Shown here piece after piece: positions 15,032 through 21,329 of a stretch of 21,385 nt of DNA (the first letter of the stretch is position 1; every line of letters starts with the position of its first letter). The notes under the pieces are model-generated. The model had not been told where the DNA came from. It saw nothing but the letters and a program-made list of their open reading frames with translations, and ran no database searches. The stretch is taken from the NCBI RefSeq assembly GCF_946220915.1, contig NZ_CAMIHH010000055.1, positions 1-21,385 on the forward strand, in the 5' to 3' direction. The DNA comes from an uncultured Flavobacterium sp. (lineage in GTDB: Bacteria; Bacteroidota; Bacteroidia; Flavobacteriales; Flavobacteriaceae). Made by a program: the position numbers and the translations under genes.

Positions 15032-15790
15032 CTATAAATAGCTTAATATCTCTTTTTTAAATGCGTCATATTCACCCTGGAGTATAAGCCCGTTGTCCAG
15101 CAGCTTTTTATAATTCTGTAGCTTGTCAAACAGTTCCTCTTTGCTTAACCCTGCGAGGCCATCGGGTTTGGCTGCCGGTTTTTCTTCCGCTACGGGCTGC
15201 GCGACAGGGGTTTCATTATATACTGGGGCTGATGGCTGAAGGCCCGGAGAAATGATCTCTGCAAAATCGTTTACCTCTTCGGTTTCCATTTCTTCAATTT
15301 CTTCAACATCATCTGCGGGCGCAGCTACAGCGGGTTCAGTTTCTGGCGCGGCTTCGGCAGTAGGAATGGGCTGGGCAGCTGCCATGGAAGTGCTTTCTTT
15401 TAAAAGCTCAAGCTGCTCTTTCGCAAACGTATTGATCTTGCGGGCCTGTATTTTTGGAATGTAGTCAATTGTAATGGTAAGGTCGGTATTGGTGTTGAAT
15501 GAGAATTCAGACCCTAATATGTTCTCCTTTACAAAACTGCCTGTAACCGCCGTCCAGGGATAATCGGTAAAATCCATCGAAAGGCCAAGGTTCTTCGGCT
15601 TACAGATGATGATCCGTTTGTTGGTAAGCACAATGCTGTCGGGGAATACATTTATAGCAGGCTTCTTTTGAACCCCTATGTAGCCTATTTCCTCATTTCG
15701 CATCAGGATGTCACTGATCTTTGAGGTAATCTTTTCAACCGCCTTAGGGTCCTGCTCTTCATTCAGGAAGTTTTTGATATGTTCTCTCAT
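15032..15790 (-). CDS. PH-like domain protein with C-terminal SHOCT domain
   Basis: This 252-aa protein has three parts. Residues 1-130 form a bacterial PH-like domain (EEIGYIGVQKK, FPDSIVLTNKRIIICKP, FTDYPWTAVTGSFV), the type found in YvbH- and bPH-family proteins. Residues 135-215 form a low-complexity linker rich in Ala, Pro and Glu. Residues 217-252 form a SHOCT domain (LSKEELFDKLQNYKKLLDNGLI followed by LQGEYDAFKKEILSYL), a short helical module thought to mediate oligomerisation or binding. There is no signal peptide or membrane helix, so it is cytoplasmic. The function is unknown. It has its own -7 box at 15810-15817 in the 46-base gap after the YjbR-like gene. Confidence 0.85.
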   Translation of the reverse strand: MREHIKNFLNEEQDPKAVEKITSKISDILMRNEEIGYIGVQKKPAINVFPDSIVLTNKRIIICKPKNLGLSMDFTDYPWTAVTGSFVKENILGSEFSFNTNTDLTITIDYIPKIQARKINTFAKEQLELLKESTSMAAAQPIPTAEAAPETEPAVAAPADDVEEIEEMETEEVNDFAEIISPGLQPSAPVYNETPVAQPVAEEKPAAKPDGLAGLSKEELFDKLQNYKKLLDNGLILQGEYDAFKKEILSYL

Positions 15791-15809
15791 GGGTACAATA
15801 TTGAAGTAT

Positions 15810-15817
15810 CAAAGTTA
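15810..15817 (-). promoter_or_regulatory. -7 box of the PH/SHOCT gene
   Basis: TAACTTTG on the minus strand matches TAnnTTTG, 19 bases before the ATG at 15790, giving a leader of about 13 nt. Confidence 0.45.
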
Positions 15818-15836
15818 CAAAGTAGGCCGGAAAAAC

Positions 15837-16208
15837 CTAATTATCTTTTTGTATAATTTCTGACTGAAGCTTTTTAGTGAGGCTCTCAAATACAAGGTCA
15901 TACGAATGGGATATTAATTCCAGGAGCAGCTTTTGCGGTACATCGCCATTAATACTTATTGTATTCCAGTGCACCTTGCTCATGTGATAGCCAGGCTGTA
16001 TGGCATCATATTCCGCACGAAGCTCCAGGGCTTTTTCCGGGTCGCATTTCAGGTTGACCGAGGGTTCGTTCTTTTCCCATTGCGATAAGGAGGAAAGGGC
16101 AAACATCTTGCCGCCTACCTTGAATACTAATGTGTCTTCATCAAAAGGGAAGTGTTCGGTAACACCTTTTTTGGAGAGGCAATAGTCGTAGAAATCAGTT
16201 ATGGTCAT
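15837..16208 (-). CDS. MmcQ/YjbR family DNA-binding-fold protein
   Basis: This 123-aa protein fits the CyaY-like YjbR/MmcQ family in length and pattern: TEHFPFDEDTLVFKVGGKMFAL near the N-terminus, VNLKCDPEKALELR in the middle, then PGYHMSKVHWNTISING and LISHSYDLVFESLTKK at the end. Members have a double-wing fold similar to some DNA-binding domains, but their cellular role is unknown. It lies 35 bases after the cyclase gene on the same strand, the gap being filled by a CTTAG repeat. Cotranscription with it is likely. Confidence 0.92.
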   Translation of the reverse strand: MTITDFYDYCLSKKGVTEHFPFDEDTLVFKVGGKMFALSSLSQWEKNEPSVNLKCDPEKALELRAEYDAIQPGYHMSKVHWNTISINGDVPQKLLLELISHSYDLVFESLTKKLQSEIIQKDN

Positions 16209-16219
16209 TATTAGAGGGG

Positions 16220-16247
16220 CTTAGTTGCTTAGACTCTTAGTTCTTAG
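16220..16247. repeat. Degenerate CTTAG short-period repeat
   Basis: CTTAG occurs four times at 16220, 16228, 16236 and 16243, so with periods of 8, 8 and 7. The last copy contains the stop codon of the cyclase gene. It fills most of the gap between two minus-strand genes. I recall similar TTAG-iterated intergenic stretches in other flavobacteria but could not check. Confidence 0.6.
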
Positions 16248-17014
16248 GTGTTAACTATCTTATACAAAACCGGCTTGCTTGGGCTGGCATCATTCTCAAA
16301 TGAAGCAATCTGCAAATTGAGCAGGTACGCGCCATCGGCAACAGTATCTGGTACATAAATCATTTCGGTTATTGTGGCGTCGTGGCGGGCATCGGCGTTG
16401 AGGTTATTCACATCTTTCACATTCCAGAATGCCTTGTGCGATACCAGCCTGCCTTCGTCATTTTCTCTGTCTACGCTGGGCAGGTCGATGAGCAGGTGCT
16501 TTATCCCGCATTGGCGGATAAATAGCGCCGCCGCTTCCTCAAGGTAAGGCGGATTGGTATTGCTGTAGTTCTTTGACTGCTTTCGGCCATCATTCGGCAT
16601 TGTGCGTATGATGATGGCTTCGGGCTGTTTGCCATTCAGGGCTTTTTCAATTTGCGTTCGGGTAATTACAAAATCTTCACCCTGCGCTTCCGGCTGTACC
16701 GAAACCGCTTCCGCCAAAAAGAAGAACTGCTTCAGCGCCTGGTTAATGCTGAAAAAATCTTTGGATATGTGGCCCAGGCATTCCGTGTGTGTACCGTGCC
16801 CGTGCGGATTGAAGAAAATGTTGTTGAAGTTGGTCGAAGCGCCTTCGCTCACTTTGCCCGTCCAGTCGCCCATTTTTACGGGCTCAATAACCGGCTTGTC
16901 CAGATACCATGCAATAGGATTGCTATCGCTATTGGTAAGCGGGATGGAGATGTCGATGGGTTGTGATAGGTCAACCTGGTAGGTTGAGCCGTTATGGGAT
17001 AGGGTTGCTTTCAT
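16244..17014 (-). CDS. Cyclase-family hydrolase (KynB-like fold), divergent metal motif
   Basis: This 256-aa protein belongs to the cyclase family (PF04199), which includes arylformamidase KynB and related metal-dependent hydrolases. It begins with the typical DLSQPIDISIPLTN and has the metal-site segment NPHGHGTHTECLGH (residues 69-82), as well as LLIDLPSVDR and a GAYLLNLQIASFENDASP end. The usual motif HxGTHxDxPxH is altered: Gly replaces the first His, His sits at the x position, Glu78 replaces Asp and the Pro is missing. This looks like a subfamily rather than decay. The substrate is unknown; kynurenine pathway membership is not supported by neighbours. The ATG at 17014 follows an AGGA 5 bases upstream, a plausible ribosome-binding site. 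Confidence 0.88.
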   Translation of the reverse strand: MKATLSHNGSTYQVDLSQPIDISIPLTNSDSNPIAWYLDKPVIEPVKMGDWTGKVSEGASTNFNNIFFNPHGHGTHTECLGHISKDFFSINQALKQFFFLAEAVSVQPEAQGEDFVITRTQIEKALNGKQPEAIIIRTMPNDGRKQSKNYSNTNPPYLEEAAALFIRQCGIKHLLIDLPSVDRENDEGRLVSHKAFWNVKDVNNLNADARHDATITEMIYVPDTVADGAYLLNLQIASFENDASPSKPVLYKIVNT

Positions 17015-17022
17015 TTTGTCCT

Positions 17023-17062
17023 CACCCGCTCCACTTCTTCAAAAAAAGAGAGGGAGCGGGTG
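17023..17062. repeat. GC-rich hairpin repeat between hemW and the cyclase gene
   Basis: CACCCGCTCC (17023-17032) and GGAGCGGGTG (17053-17062) form a perfect 10-bp stem with a 20-nt purine/pyrimidine-biased loop containing A7. It starts 12 bases after the hemW stop on the minus strand. No T-run follows the stem, so it is not a standard terminator. It may be a REP-like element or an mRNA stability structure. Confidence 0.6.
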
Positions 17063-17074
17063 CACGTTATGGGT

Positions 17075-18265
17075 TCAATCCAAATTTAGGAAAAACAGGT
17101 CACTTGCAATGCCGTCCGCCAAAAACTTTCCTGCTTTTGTGGTTTTCAGTATGCCGTTGTCGTTGTTGAGCAGTCCTTGCGCTATGAATTTGGCAGACTC
17201 TTTCTCCAGATGCCTCCGGTATAATGCGCCAAGTTGATTCTCTACACGATCCAATGATACGCCCCATATTGTACGCAACCCCGTCATTACATATTCGTTA
17301 TATCGGTCAGAAGTAGTAAGCTTTTCGGTTTCCGACGGGAGCGTATCTTCCCCGATCCCTTTGAGGTAAATTGAATTATTAGAGATGTTCCAACTGCGGT
17401 GTGTACCGTCATAGCTGTGTGCCGATGGACCGATGCCAATGTATTTTTTTCCAAGCCAGTAGGCTGTATTGTTTCTTGAAAAATATCCTTCCTTTCCAAA
17501 ATTAGATAGTTCATAATGCACAAAGCCTTTATTTTGCAGCCTGTCCACCAAAAGATGGAACTGTTGCTGCGCGGCCTCATCATTCGGTTGTGGCACAATC
17601 CCTTTTTGTACCATGGCGTGCAGGGCTGTCCTGGGCTCTACTGTCAGCGCATAACTCGAAATGTGTGGTACGCCGTATGAAAGCGCCTTGTCTACATTTT
17701 TCAGCCAGCGCTCGTTGCCCAAGCCGGGAATGCCATAAATAAGGTCGATAGAAACATTGTCGAAATGCTTTACGGCTTCGGCAATGCAGGCTATGGCTTG
17801 GTCCGCATTGTGGGCGCGGTTCATTAATTTAAGGTCTTCCTCAAAAAAAGACTGTACGCCGATGCTCAGGCGGTTGATTTTGCTTTTTGAAATTTGGACA
17901 ATCCGGACATTGGATAAATCGTCCGGATTTGCTTCGAGTGTGATTTCCGGGTTGTTAGCTACATGGTAATGGGTATAAATTGTATCAATCAGGACATTGA
18001 TTTCCTCATTGGAGAGTACAGAGGGCGTGCCTCCGCCAAAATAAATGGTCTCAACCGTTTCATCGGCAAACTCTCCCTTGCGCATCACGATCTCTTTGGC
18101 CAAAGCCATAACCATTTCGTCCCGTTTTTTCATCGATGTCGAAAAATGGAAATCGCAGTAGTGGCATGCCTGCCTGCAAAAAGGGATATGGATGTAGATG
18201 CCACAAGCCCCCCGGCCTCCAAAGGGGGAGATATCGTGAAACGCTATCTTTCCGTTGTTTTCCAT
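17075..18265 (-). CDS. hemW: Heme chaperone HemW (radical SAM, CPO-III-like)
   Basis: This 396-aa protein has the radical-SAM motif CRQACHYC (Cys30, Cys34, Cys37) followed by DF, as in HemW, plus YFGGGTPS and the HemW segments IGVQSF and YIGIGPSAHSY. HemW binds haem and a 4Fe-4S cluster and delivers haem to respiratory proteins; it is not a true coproporphyrinogen oxidase. Usual flavobacterial HemW proteins begin just before GIYIHIPFC. Here about 20 extra residues (MENNGKIAFHDISPFGGRGA) precede it, encoded partly by a GC-rich repeat element. The ATG at 18265 is the only upstream Met I see in frame. The gene follows ruvC by 20 bases on the same strand. Confidence 0.95.
   Translation of the reverse strand: MENNGKIAFHDISPFGGRGACGIYIHIPFCRQACHYCDFHFSTSMKKRDEMVMALAKEIVMRKGEFADETVETIYFGGGTPSVLSNEEINVLIDTIYTHYHVANNPEITLEANPDDLSNVRIVQISKSKINRLSIGVQSFFEEDLKLMNRAHNADQAIACIAEAVKHFDNVSIDLIYGIPGLGNERWLKNVDKALSYGVPHISSYALTVEPRTALHAMVQKGIVPQPNDEAAQQQFHLLVDRLQNKGFVHYELSNFGKEGYFSRNNTAYWLGKKYIGIGPSAHSYDGTHRSWNISNNSIYLKGIGEDTLPSETEKLTTSDRYNEYVMTGLRTIWGVSLDRVENQLGALYRRHLEKESAKFIAQGLLNNDNGILKTTKAGKFLADGIASDLFFLNLD
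18205..18230 (+). repeat. REP-like GC-rich element, copy A
   Basis: On the plus strand this reads AAGCCCCC, CGGCCTCC, AAAGGGGG, A. It agrees with copy B (reverse complement of 18270-18296) at 21 of 25 positions, and the four differences are transitions. It lies inside the hemW reading frame and encodes the residues around ISPFGGRGA. Confidence 0.7.
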
Positions 18266-18269
18266 TTTT

Positions 18270-18296
18270 ATTCCCCCTTTGGGGGTTAGGGGGCTT
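18270..18296 (-). repeat. REP-like GC-rich element, copy B
   Basis: On the minus strand this reads AAGCCCCC, TAACCCCC, AAAGGGGG, A. It is in inverse orientation to copy A, separated by about 40 bases. Each copy is itself a small palindrome (CCCCCAAAGGGGG here). The TAA in this copy is the stop codon of ruvC. Confidence 0.7.
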
Positions 18297-18858
18297 TTCG
18301 GTTTGGGGGGCTGATCCTGTCCTCATTCTGTTTTACGAATGCATCCCAACCGGAATAGCTTTTGCCTGCCGTAATTTTGCCTGAATTGAAGAAATGGCAC
18401 ACAGCCGCCGCAAGACCGTCGGTACTATCGAGGTTTTTTGGGAGTTCCTTCAGGCCCAAAAGCTGTTGCAGCATTTTGGCGACCTGTTCTTTACTGGCTG
18501 CGCCATTGCCGGTTATGGCCATCTTAATTTTTTTGGGCTCGTATTCGGTAATGGGTATCTGGCGCGAAAGCCCTGCCGCCATCGCAACGCCCTGGGCCCG
18601 CCCAAGCTTGAGCATTGACTGTACATTCTTCCCGAAAAAGGGTGCTTCAATGGCAATCTCATCCGGCAGGTGGGTATCGATAAGCTCTATGGTACGCTCA
18701 AAAATGAGCCGCAGTTTCACATAGTGGTCATCATACTTGCCCAACTGCAATTCATTCAGCTGGAGGAATTCCATTTTTTTGTTTACGACCTTTATAAGGC
18801 CGAAACCCATGATGGTCGTACCCGGATCGATGCCCAATATAATGCGTTCGTTTGCCAA
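18286..18858 (-). CDS. ruvC: Crossover junction endodeoxyribonuclease RuvC, TTG start
   Basis: This 190-aa Holliday-junction resolvase has the catalytic acidic residues Asp11 (LGIDPGTT), Glu71 (AIEAPFFGKN), Asp144 and Asp147 (NLDSTDGLAAA). RuvC acts as a dimer with RuvAB in recombination repair. The start must be close to ANERIILGIDPGT because the family begins there. The only suitable codon is TTG at 18858. The frame is open to an ATG at 18993, but that would put 45 non-RuvC residues in front and overlap the divergent gene. The C-terminal residues ISPPNRKAP and the stop codon are encoded by or next to a REP-like element, so the normal end of the protein has probably been replaced. Confidence 0.95.
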   Translation of the reverse strand: MANERIILGIDPGTTIMGFGLIKVVNKKMEFLQLNELQLGKYDDHYVKLRLIFERTIELIDTHLPDEIAIEAPFFGKNVQSMLKLGRAQGVAMAAGLSRQIPITEYEPKKIKMAITGNGAASKEQVAKMLQQLLGLKELPKNLDSTDGLAAAVCHFFNSGKITAGKSYSGWDAFVKQNEDRISPPNRKAP

Positions 18859-18863
18859 ATTTA
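18856..18863 (-). promoter_or_regulatory. -7-like box overlapping the ruvC start codon
   Basis: TAAATTTG on the minus strand matches TAnnTTTG, but it contains the presumed TTG start codon of ruvC. If it is active, transcription would start inside the gene. Either this box is not used, or the start assignment needs revision. Confidence 0.3.
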
Positions 18864-18869
18864 AATGCT

Positions 18870-18877
18870 TACTTTTG
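18870..18877 (+). promoter_or_regulatory. -7 box of the YbhN-like gene
   Basis: TACTTTTG matches TAnnTTTG. The expected transcription start, 6-7 bases further, coincides with the ATG at 18883, predicting a leaderless mRNA. It lies downstream of the ATG at 18865, which argues against that start. Confidence 0.5.
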
Positions 18878-18882
18878 CGGGC

Positions 18883-19836
18883 ATGCTCACCCTCTCGCGC
18901 AAAGCTAAGGATTTCCTTGTACTTACGGCCAAACTTTTGATCGTGGGCGGGGCATTTTATTTCATCTGGAGCCGTATTTCCGATGAAGGCCAACTTGATT
19001 GGTCGCGCATTACTGTAGCTATTTCCCGCAAAGGGGCCAACCTGCTGGTTTTCGGCATCCTGCTGCTTACGTTTCTCAACCGCTTTCTGGAAATTATCAA
19101 ATGGCGCAACCTCGTGTCGTGGCTGCAGCCGCTTTCGTTAAGTAAAGCCGCCGGGCAGGTTTTGGCCGCCATGACAGCAGCGCTATTTACGCCCAACGGG
19201 ATAGGGGAATATGCTGCCAAGGCCCTGTACTATAAGAAGCAGCAGGCCGGCGAGATCATCTTCCTGAATTTGGTGTGCAACGGCATACAGTTGATAATCG
19301 CGGTAGTATTGGGTATCGCAGGATTGGTCACATTCAATGCAAAATACGCTGTCATAGCCACTGGCACCTTCTGGTTCATATTAGCGGTAGTTTTGGCTGC
19401 CTGCCTGTTGTTGTTCGCCTCGCGCAATATTGCCATAAAAGGCTACTCGCTGCAACGGCTGTTTGCCAAAGTAGGGGAAATGCCCAAAATCATCCATCGA
19501 AAAAATATGCTACTGGCCATGGGGCGCTACCTGTGCCTCATCCACCAGCATTATTCCCTGTTCCTGCTGTTTGGTGTTGACATCCCTTATTTTGTGATGA
19601 TACCTGCCATTGCCGGAGTATACTTTGTAGGGTCTTCGCTGCCTACTTTCCAATTGCTGGACTTTGCCGTGCGGGGCAGTGTAGCGGTTTATTTTTTTGG
19701 GATGTTGGGCGTGAACGAATGGATCGTGGTTTTCGCGGCAACACTGCAATGGCTTTTGAATATCGTGCTGCCGGTTTCGATTGGGAGTTATTTTGTTTTC
19801 CGGTTTAACCCCGGGAAAGATTTGGAACGCGGATGA
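18883..19836 (+). CDS. YbhN/lysylphosphatidylglycerol-synthase-type membrane protein
   Basis: This 317-aa integral membrane protein has about eight hydrophobic segments and the pattern of the LPG_synthase_TM family (PF03706, UPF0104): FLNRFLEIIKWRNLV, LFTPNGIGEYAAKALYYKK and VYFVGSSLPTFQLLDFAVRG. The family includes the flippase part of MprF and stand-alone proteins such as YbhN, proposed to move lipids or polyisoprenoid-linked molecules. No synthetase domain is attached, so lysyl-PG synthesis is not suggested. I prefer the ATG at 18883 over that at 18865 because a -7 box lies between them. The gene is divergent from ruvC with almost no intergenic space. Confidence 0.9.
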   Translation: MLTLSRKAKDFLVLTAKLLIVGGAFYFIWSRISDEGQLDWSRITVAISRKGANLLVFGILLLTFLNRFLEIIKWRNLVSWLQPLSLSKAAGQVLAAMTAALFTPNGIGEYAAKALYYKKQQAGEIIFLNLVCNGIQLIIAVVLGIAGLVTFNAKYAVIATGTFWFILAVVLAACLLLFASRNIAIKGYSLQRLFAKVGEMPKIIHRKNMLLAMGRYLCLIHQHYSLFLLFGVDIPYFVMIPAIAGVYFVGSSLPTFQLLDFAVRGSVAVYFFGMLGVNEWIVVFAATLQWLLNIVLPVSIGSYFVFRFNPGKDLERG

Positions 19837-19869
19837 CCCTGCCTACCGCTGGACAAGCTACGGATGAGG

Positions 19870-19927
19870 CAGATTTACACAGATTTTTAAGAGCAAACTA
19901 TTAACCTGCGACTATTGACTTTCGACT
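19870..19927. repeat. Degenerate short-period repeats between convergent genes
   Basis: CAGATTT occurs at 19870 and 19880 (period 10), and GACT occurs at 19910, 19917 and 19924 (period 7). They fill most of the 97-base gap between two convergent genes. I see no clear terminator in this gap. Confidence 0.45.
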
Positions 19928-19933
19928 AAAAAA

Positions 19934-20410
19934 CTACTCCACATCTAAAATTACCGGCAATATGAACTGCGTGGTAACCGGTACGCCTTCTTTTTGGGCA
20001 GGCTCAATTTTTGGGAAATTGACCAGGCGGGCTTTGAGGATGCTGTCGATGGCGGTACGGTCATATGAAACGCTATCTGTAGGCATTTCCGGTTCAAATT
20101 TCAATGTAGAATCGGAGAATACTGTAACTTTTACCTGTATTGTATCCAGTTCGGGATATAAAAGGGCAATGGTATCAATTCCCAGTTTTTCCTGTACCAG
20201 CCGTGCCATCTGCTCAAAAAAACATTCTTTTTTCAGCTGCTTGTCCATGATCGCTTCGCATTCGGCCATGGAGGGATAGCTGCTGACTTCCTTCCAGTTG
20301 ATTTCCTTCAGGCGTTTTTGCAAAAGGGCATCCTCATCAGGGACCTGCCTGTCAAAATACTGGCAGGAACTCACGATGACGAGCAATAATAAGACAGTGG
20401 CTTTCTTCAT
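19934..20410 (-). CDS. Lipoprotein with TonB-C-like C-terminal region
   Basis: This 158-aa protein has a lipoprotein signal MKKATVLLLLVIVSSC (Cys16). The mature part begins QYFDRQVPDEDALLQKRL, contains two Cys in a helical region (AECEAIMDKQLKKECFFEQ) and ends FPKIEPAQKEGVPVTTQFILPVILDVE (given in parts). The end resembles the TonB C-terminal pattern in which a conserved protein or plug sequence is followed by GVPVTT-like strands, as in many Bacteroidota energy-transducer-like proteins. It lacks a TonB transmembrane anchor, so it is probably a periplasm-facing lipoprotein of unknown role. A TATTTTTG -7 box lies 6 bases before the ATG. Confidence 0.82.
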   Translation of the reverse strand: MKKATVLLLLVIVSSCQYFDRQVPDEDALLQKRLKEINWKEVSSYPSMAECEAIMDKQLKKECFFEQMARLVQEKLGIDTIALLYPELDTIQVKVTVFSDSTLKFEPEMPTDSVSYDRTAIDSILKARLVNFPKIEPAQKEGVPVTTQFILPVILDVE

Positions 20411-20415
20411 CTGCC

Positions 20416-20423
20416 CAAAAATA
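20416..20423 (-). promoter_or_regulatory. -7 box of the TonB-C-like lipoprotein gene
   Basis: TATTTTTG on the minus strand matches TAnnTTTG and ends 5 bases before the ATG at 20410, predicting a leaderless or nearly leaderless transcript. Confidence 0.45.
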
Positions 20424-20501
20424 GGGAAAAATTATTTAGCCGTGCAAAATCCCTTTCAACAGCATGCTGCTTTAATGAATTATTGAAATAGTGCTTTGTG
20501 C

Positions 20502-21293
20502 TTATAAATTTTTCATAATATCTTGTAGCAACGGTACTTTCTCCCACCTTGCCAGCGCTTCATTTGAAATTTTTTCCGGAACGGGATAAGCACGGTCATC
20601 AGACTGGTATGTGAAGTTCGAGATAAAGTATTCTATTTTATCCATGTCTTCAAAAGTTTTAAGGAAAGCCCCGGAGCTTAATAGTTCTATGATCGATTGG
20701 TACGTTTCTTCATCAAGCGTATAGTGGTCTGTTATGTCAATTATACACGAAATAATGAAGCTGTTGTTTTCATAATTATCGTTGACATTGCTCAAATGTT
20801 CCTTGACTACCAATACGGGGTTATGGTAATCTTCATCAGCCACCATTGCTTTAATCTCCAGCTCGCAGGAAAGCTCAAAAGGCACATCTATGTTATAAGG
20901 GCCTTCAAACCCAGGTTCTTCTAACACGCCTTTCCAGTGAACATGCACTTTATTGCCTTCAATTTTTCCAAAAGTGATCTCGTTGTCCTTCACACCATTG
21001 TGCGTAAGCATATAAAACGTAAAGAGATACTCGTCGTTTAAATAGTCATAAGCATCTTTAACCTGTATGGTTTTTCCTGCCAGCGATTGCAGGTTACCCT
21101 GTGTGGCTATCATTTGTTCGCAGCGGATATTCCCGCTAAATGTGCCTTCACCCACAAAAGGGGCTTCTTCGCTTTGAACCCAAATATCCCATACGGTATA
21201 GGTCTCGCCAAAATCCTCATGATTATATTCTTTTATGAATGTCCTTGAAGTATCTACCGGGAAAATATAGTCTCTGATTTTTAGTGTGTTCAT
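20502..21293 (-). CDS. Hypothetical protein, unrecognised
   Basis: This 263-aa protein starts MNTLKIRDYIFPVDTS. It has no signal peptide or membrane helix. Residues 1-150 look beta-rich (TYTVWDIWVQSEE, VHVHWKGVLEE, VPFELSCELEIKAMV) and residues 155-263 more mixed, with an acidic character throughout. I do not recognise a family; the N-terminal half might resemble immunity- or DUF-type beta proteins, but that is a guess. I choose the ATG at 21293. The frame is open to a TTG at 21320, but a -7 box (TATTTTTG, 21322-21329) lies directly before that codon. It is separated by 91 bases from the lipoprotein gene on the same strand. Confidence 0.78.
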   Translation of the reverse strand: MNTLKIRDYIFPVDTSRTFIKEYNHEDFGETYTVWDIWVQSEEAPFVGEGTFSGNIRCEQMIATQGNLQSLAGKTIQVKDAYDYLNDEYLFTFYMLTHNGVKDNEITFGKIEGNKVHVHWKGVLEEPGFEGPYNIDVPFELSCELEIKAMVADEDYHNPVLVVKEHLSNVNDNYENNSFIISCIIDITDHYTLDEETYQSIIELLSSGAFLKTFEDMDKIEYFISNFTYQSDDRAYPVPEKISNEALARWEKVPLLQDIMKNL

Positions 21294-21321
21294 GCTTGCA
21301 GTCTGGTTAAATGGTTCCAAA

Positions 21322-21329
21322 CAAAAATA
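21322..21329 (-). promoter_or_regulatory. -7 box of the hypothetical gene
   Basis: TATTTTTG on the minus strand matches TAnnTTTG, 28 bases before the ATG at 21293, giving a leader of about 22 nt. The remaining bases to 21385 are AT-rich and hold nothing I recognise. Confidence 0.45.

Noticed and set aside
18865..18882. Earlier ATG for the YbhN-like protein
   Set aside because: A good -7 box lies between this ATG and the next at 18883, so the first is probably not in the transcript.
18859..18993. Upstream extension of ruvC to the ATG at 18993
   Set aside because: The added residues do not resemble RuvC and the region is the 5' part of the divergent YbhN-like gene.
20460..20469. 10-bp palindrome CAGCATGCTG between two genes
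   Set aside because: It is short, has no T-run and no relation to a promoter box, so it is not enough to call a site.
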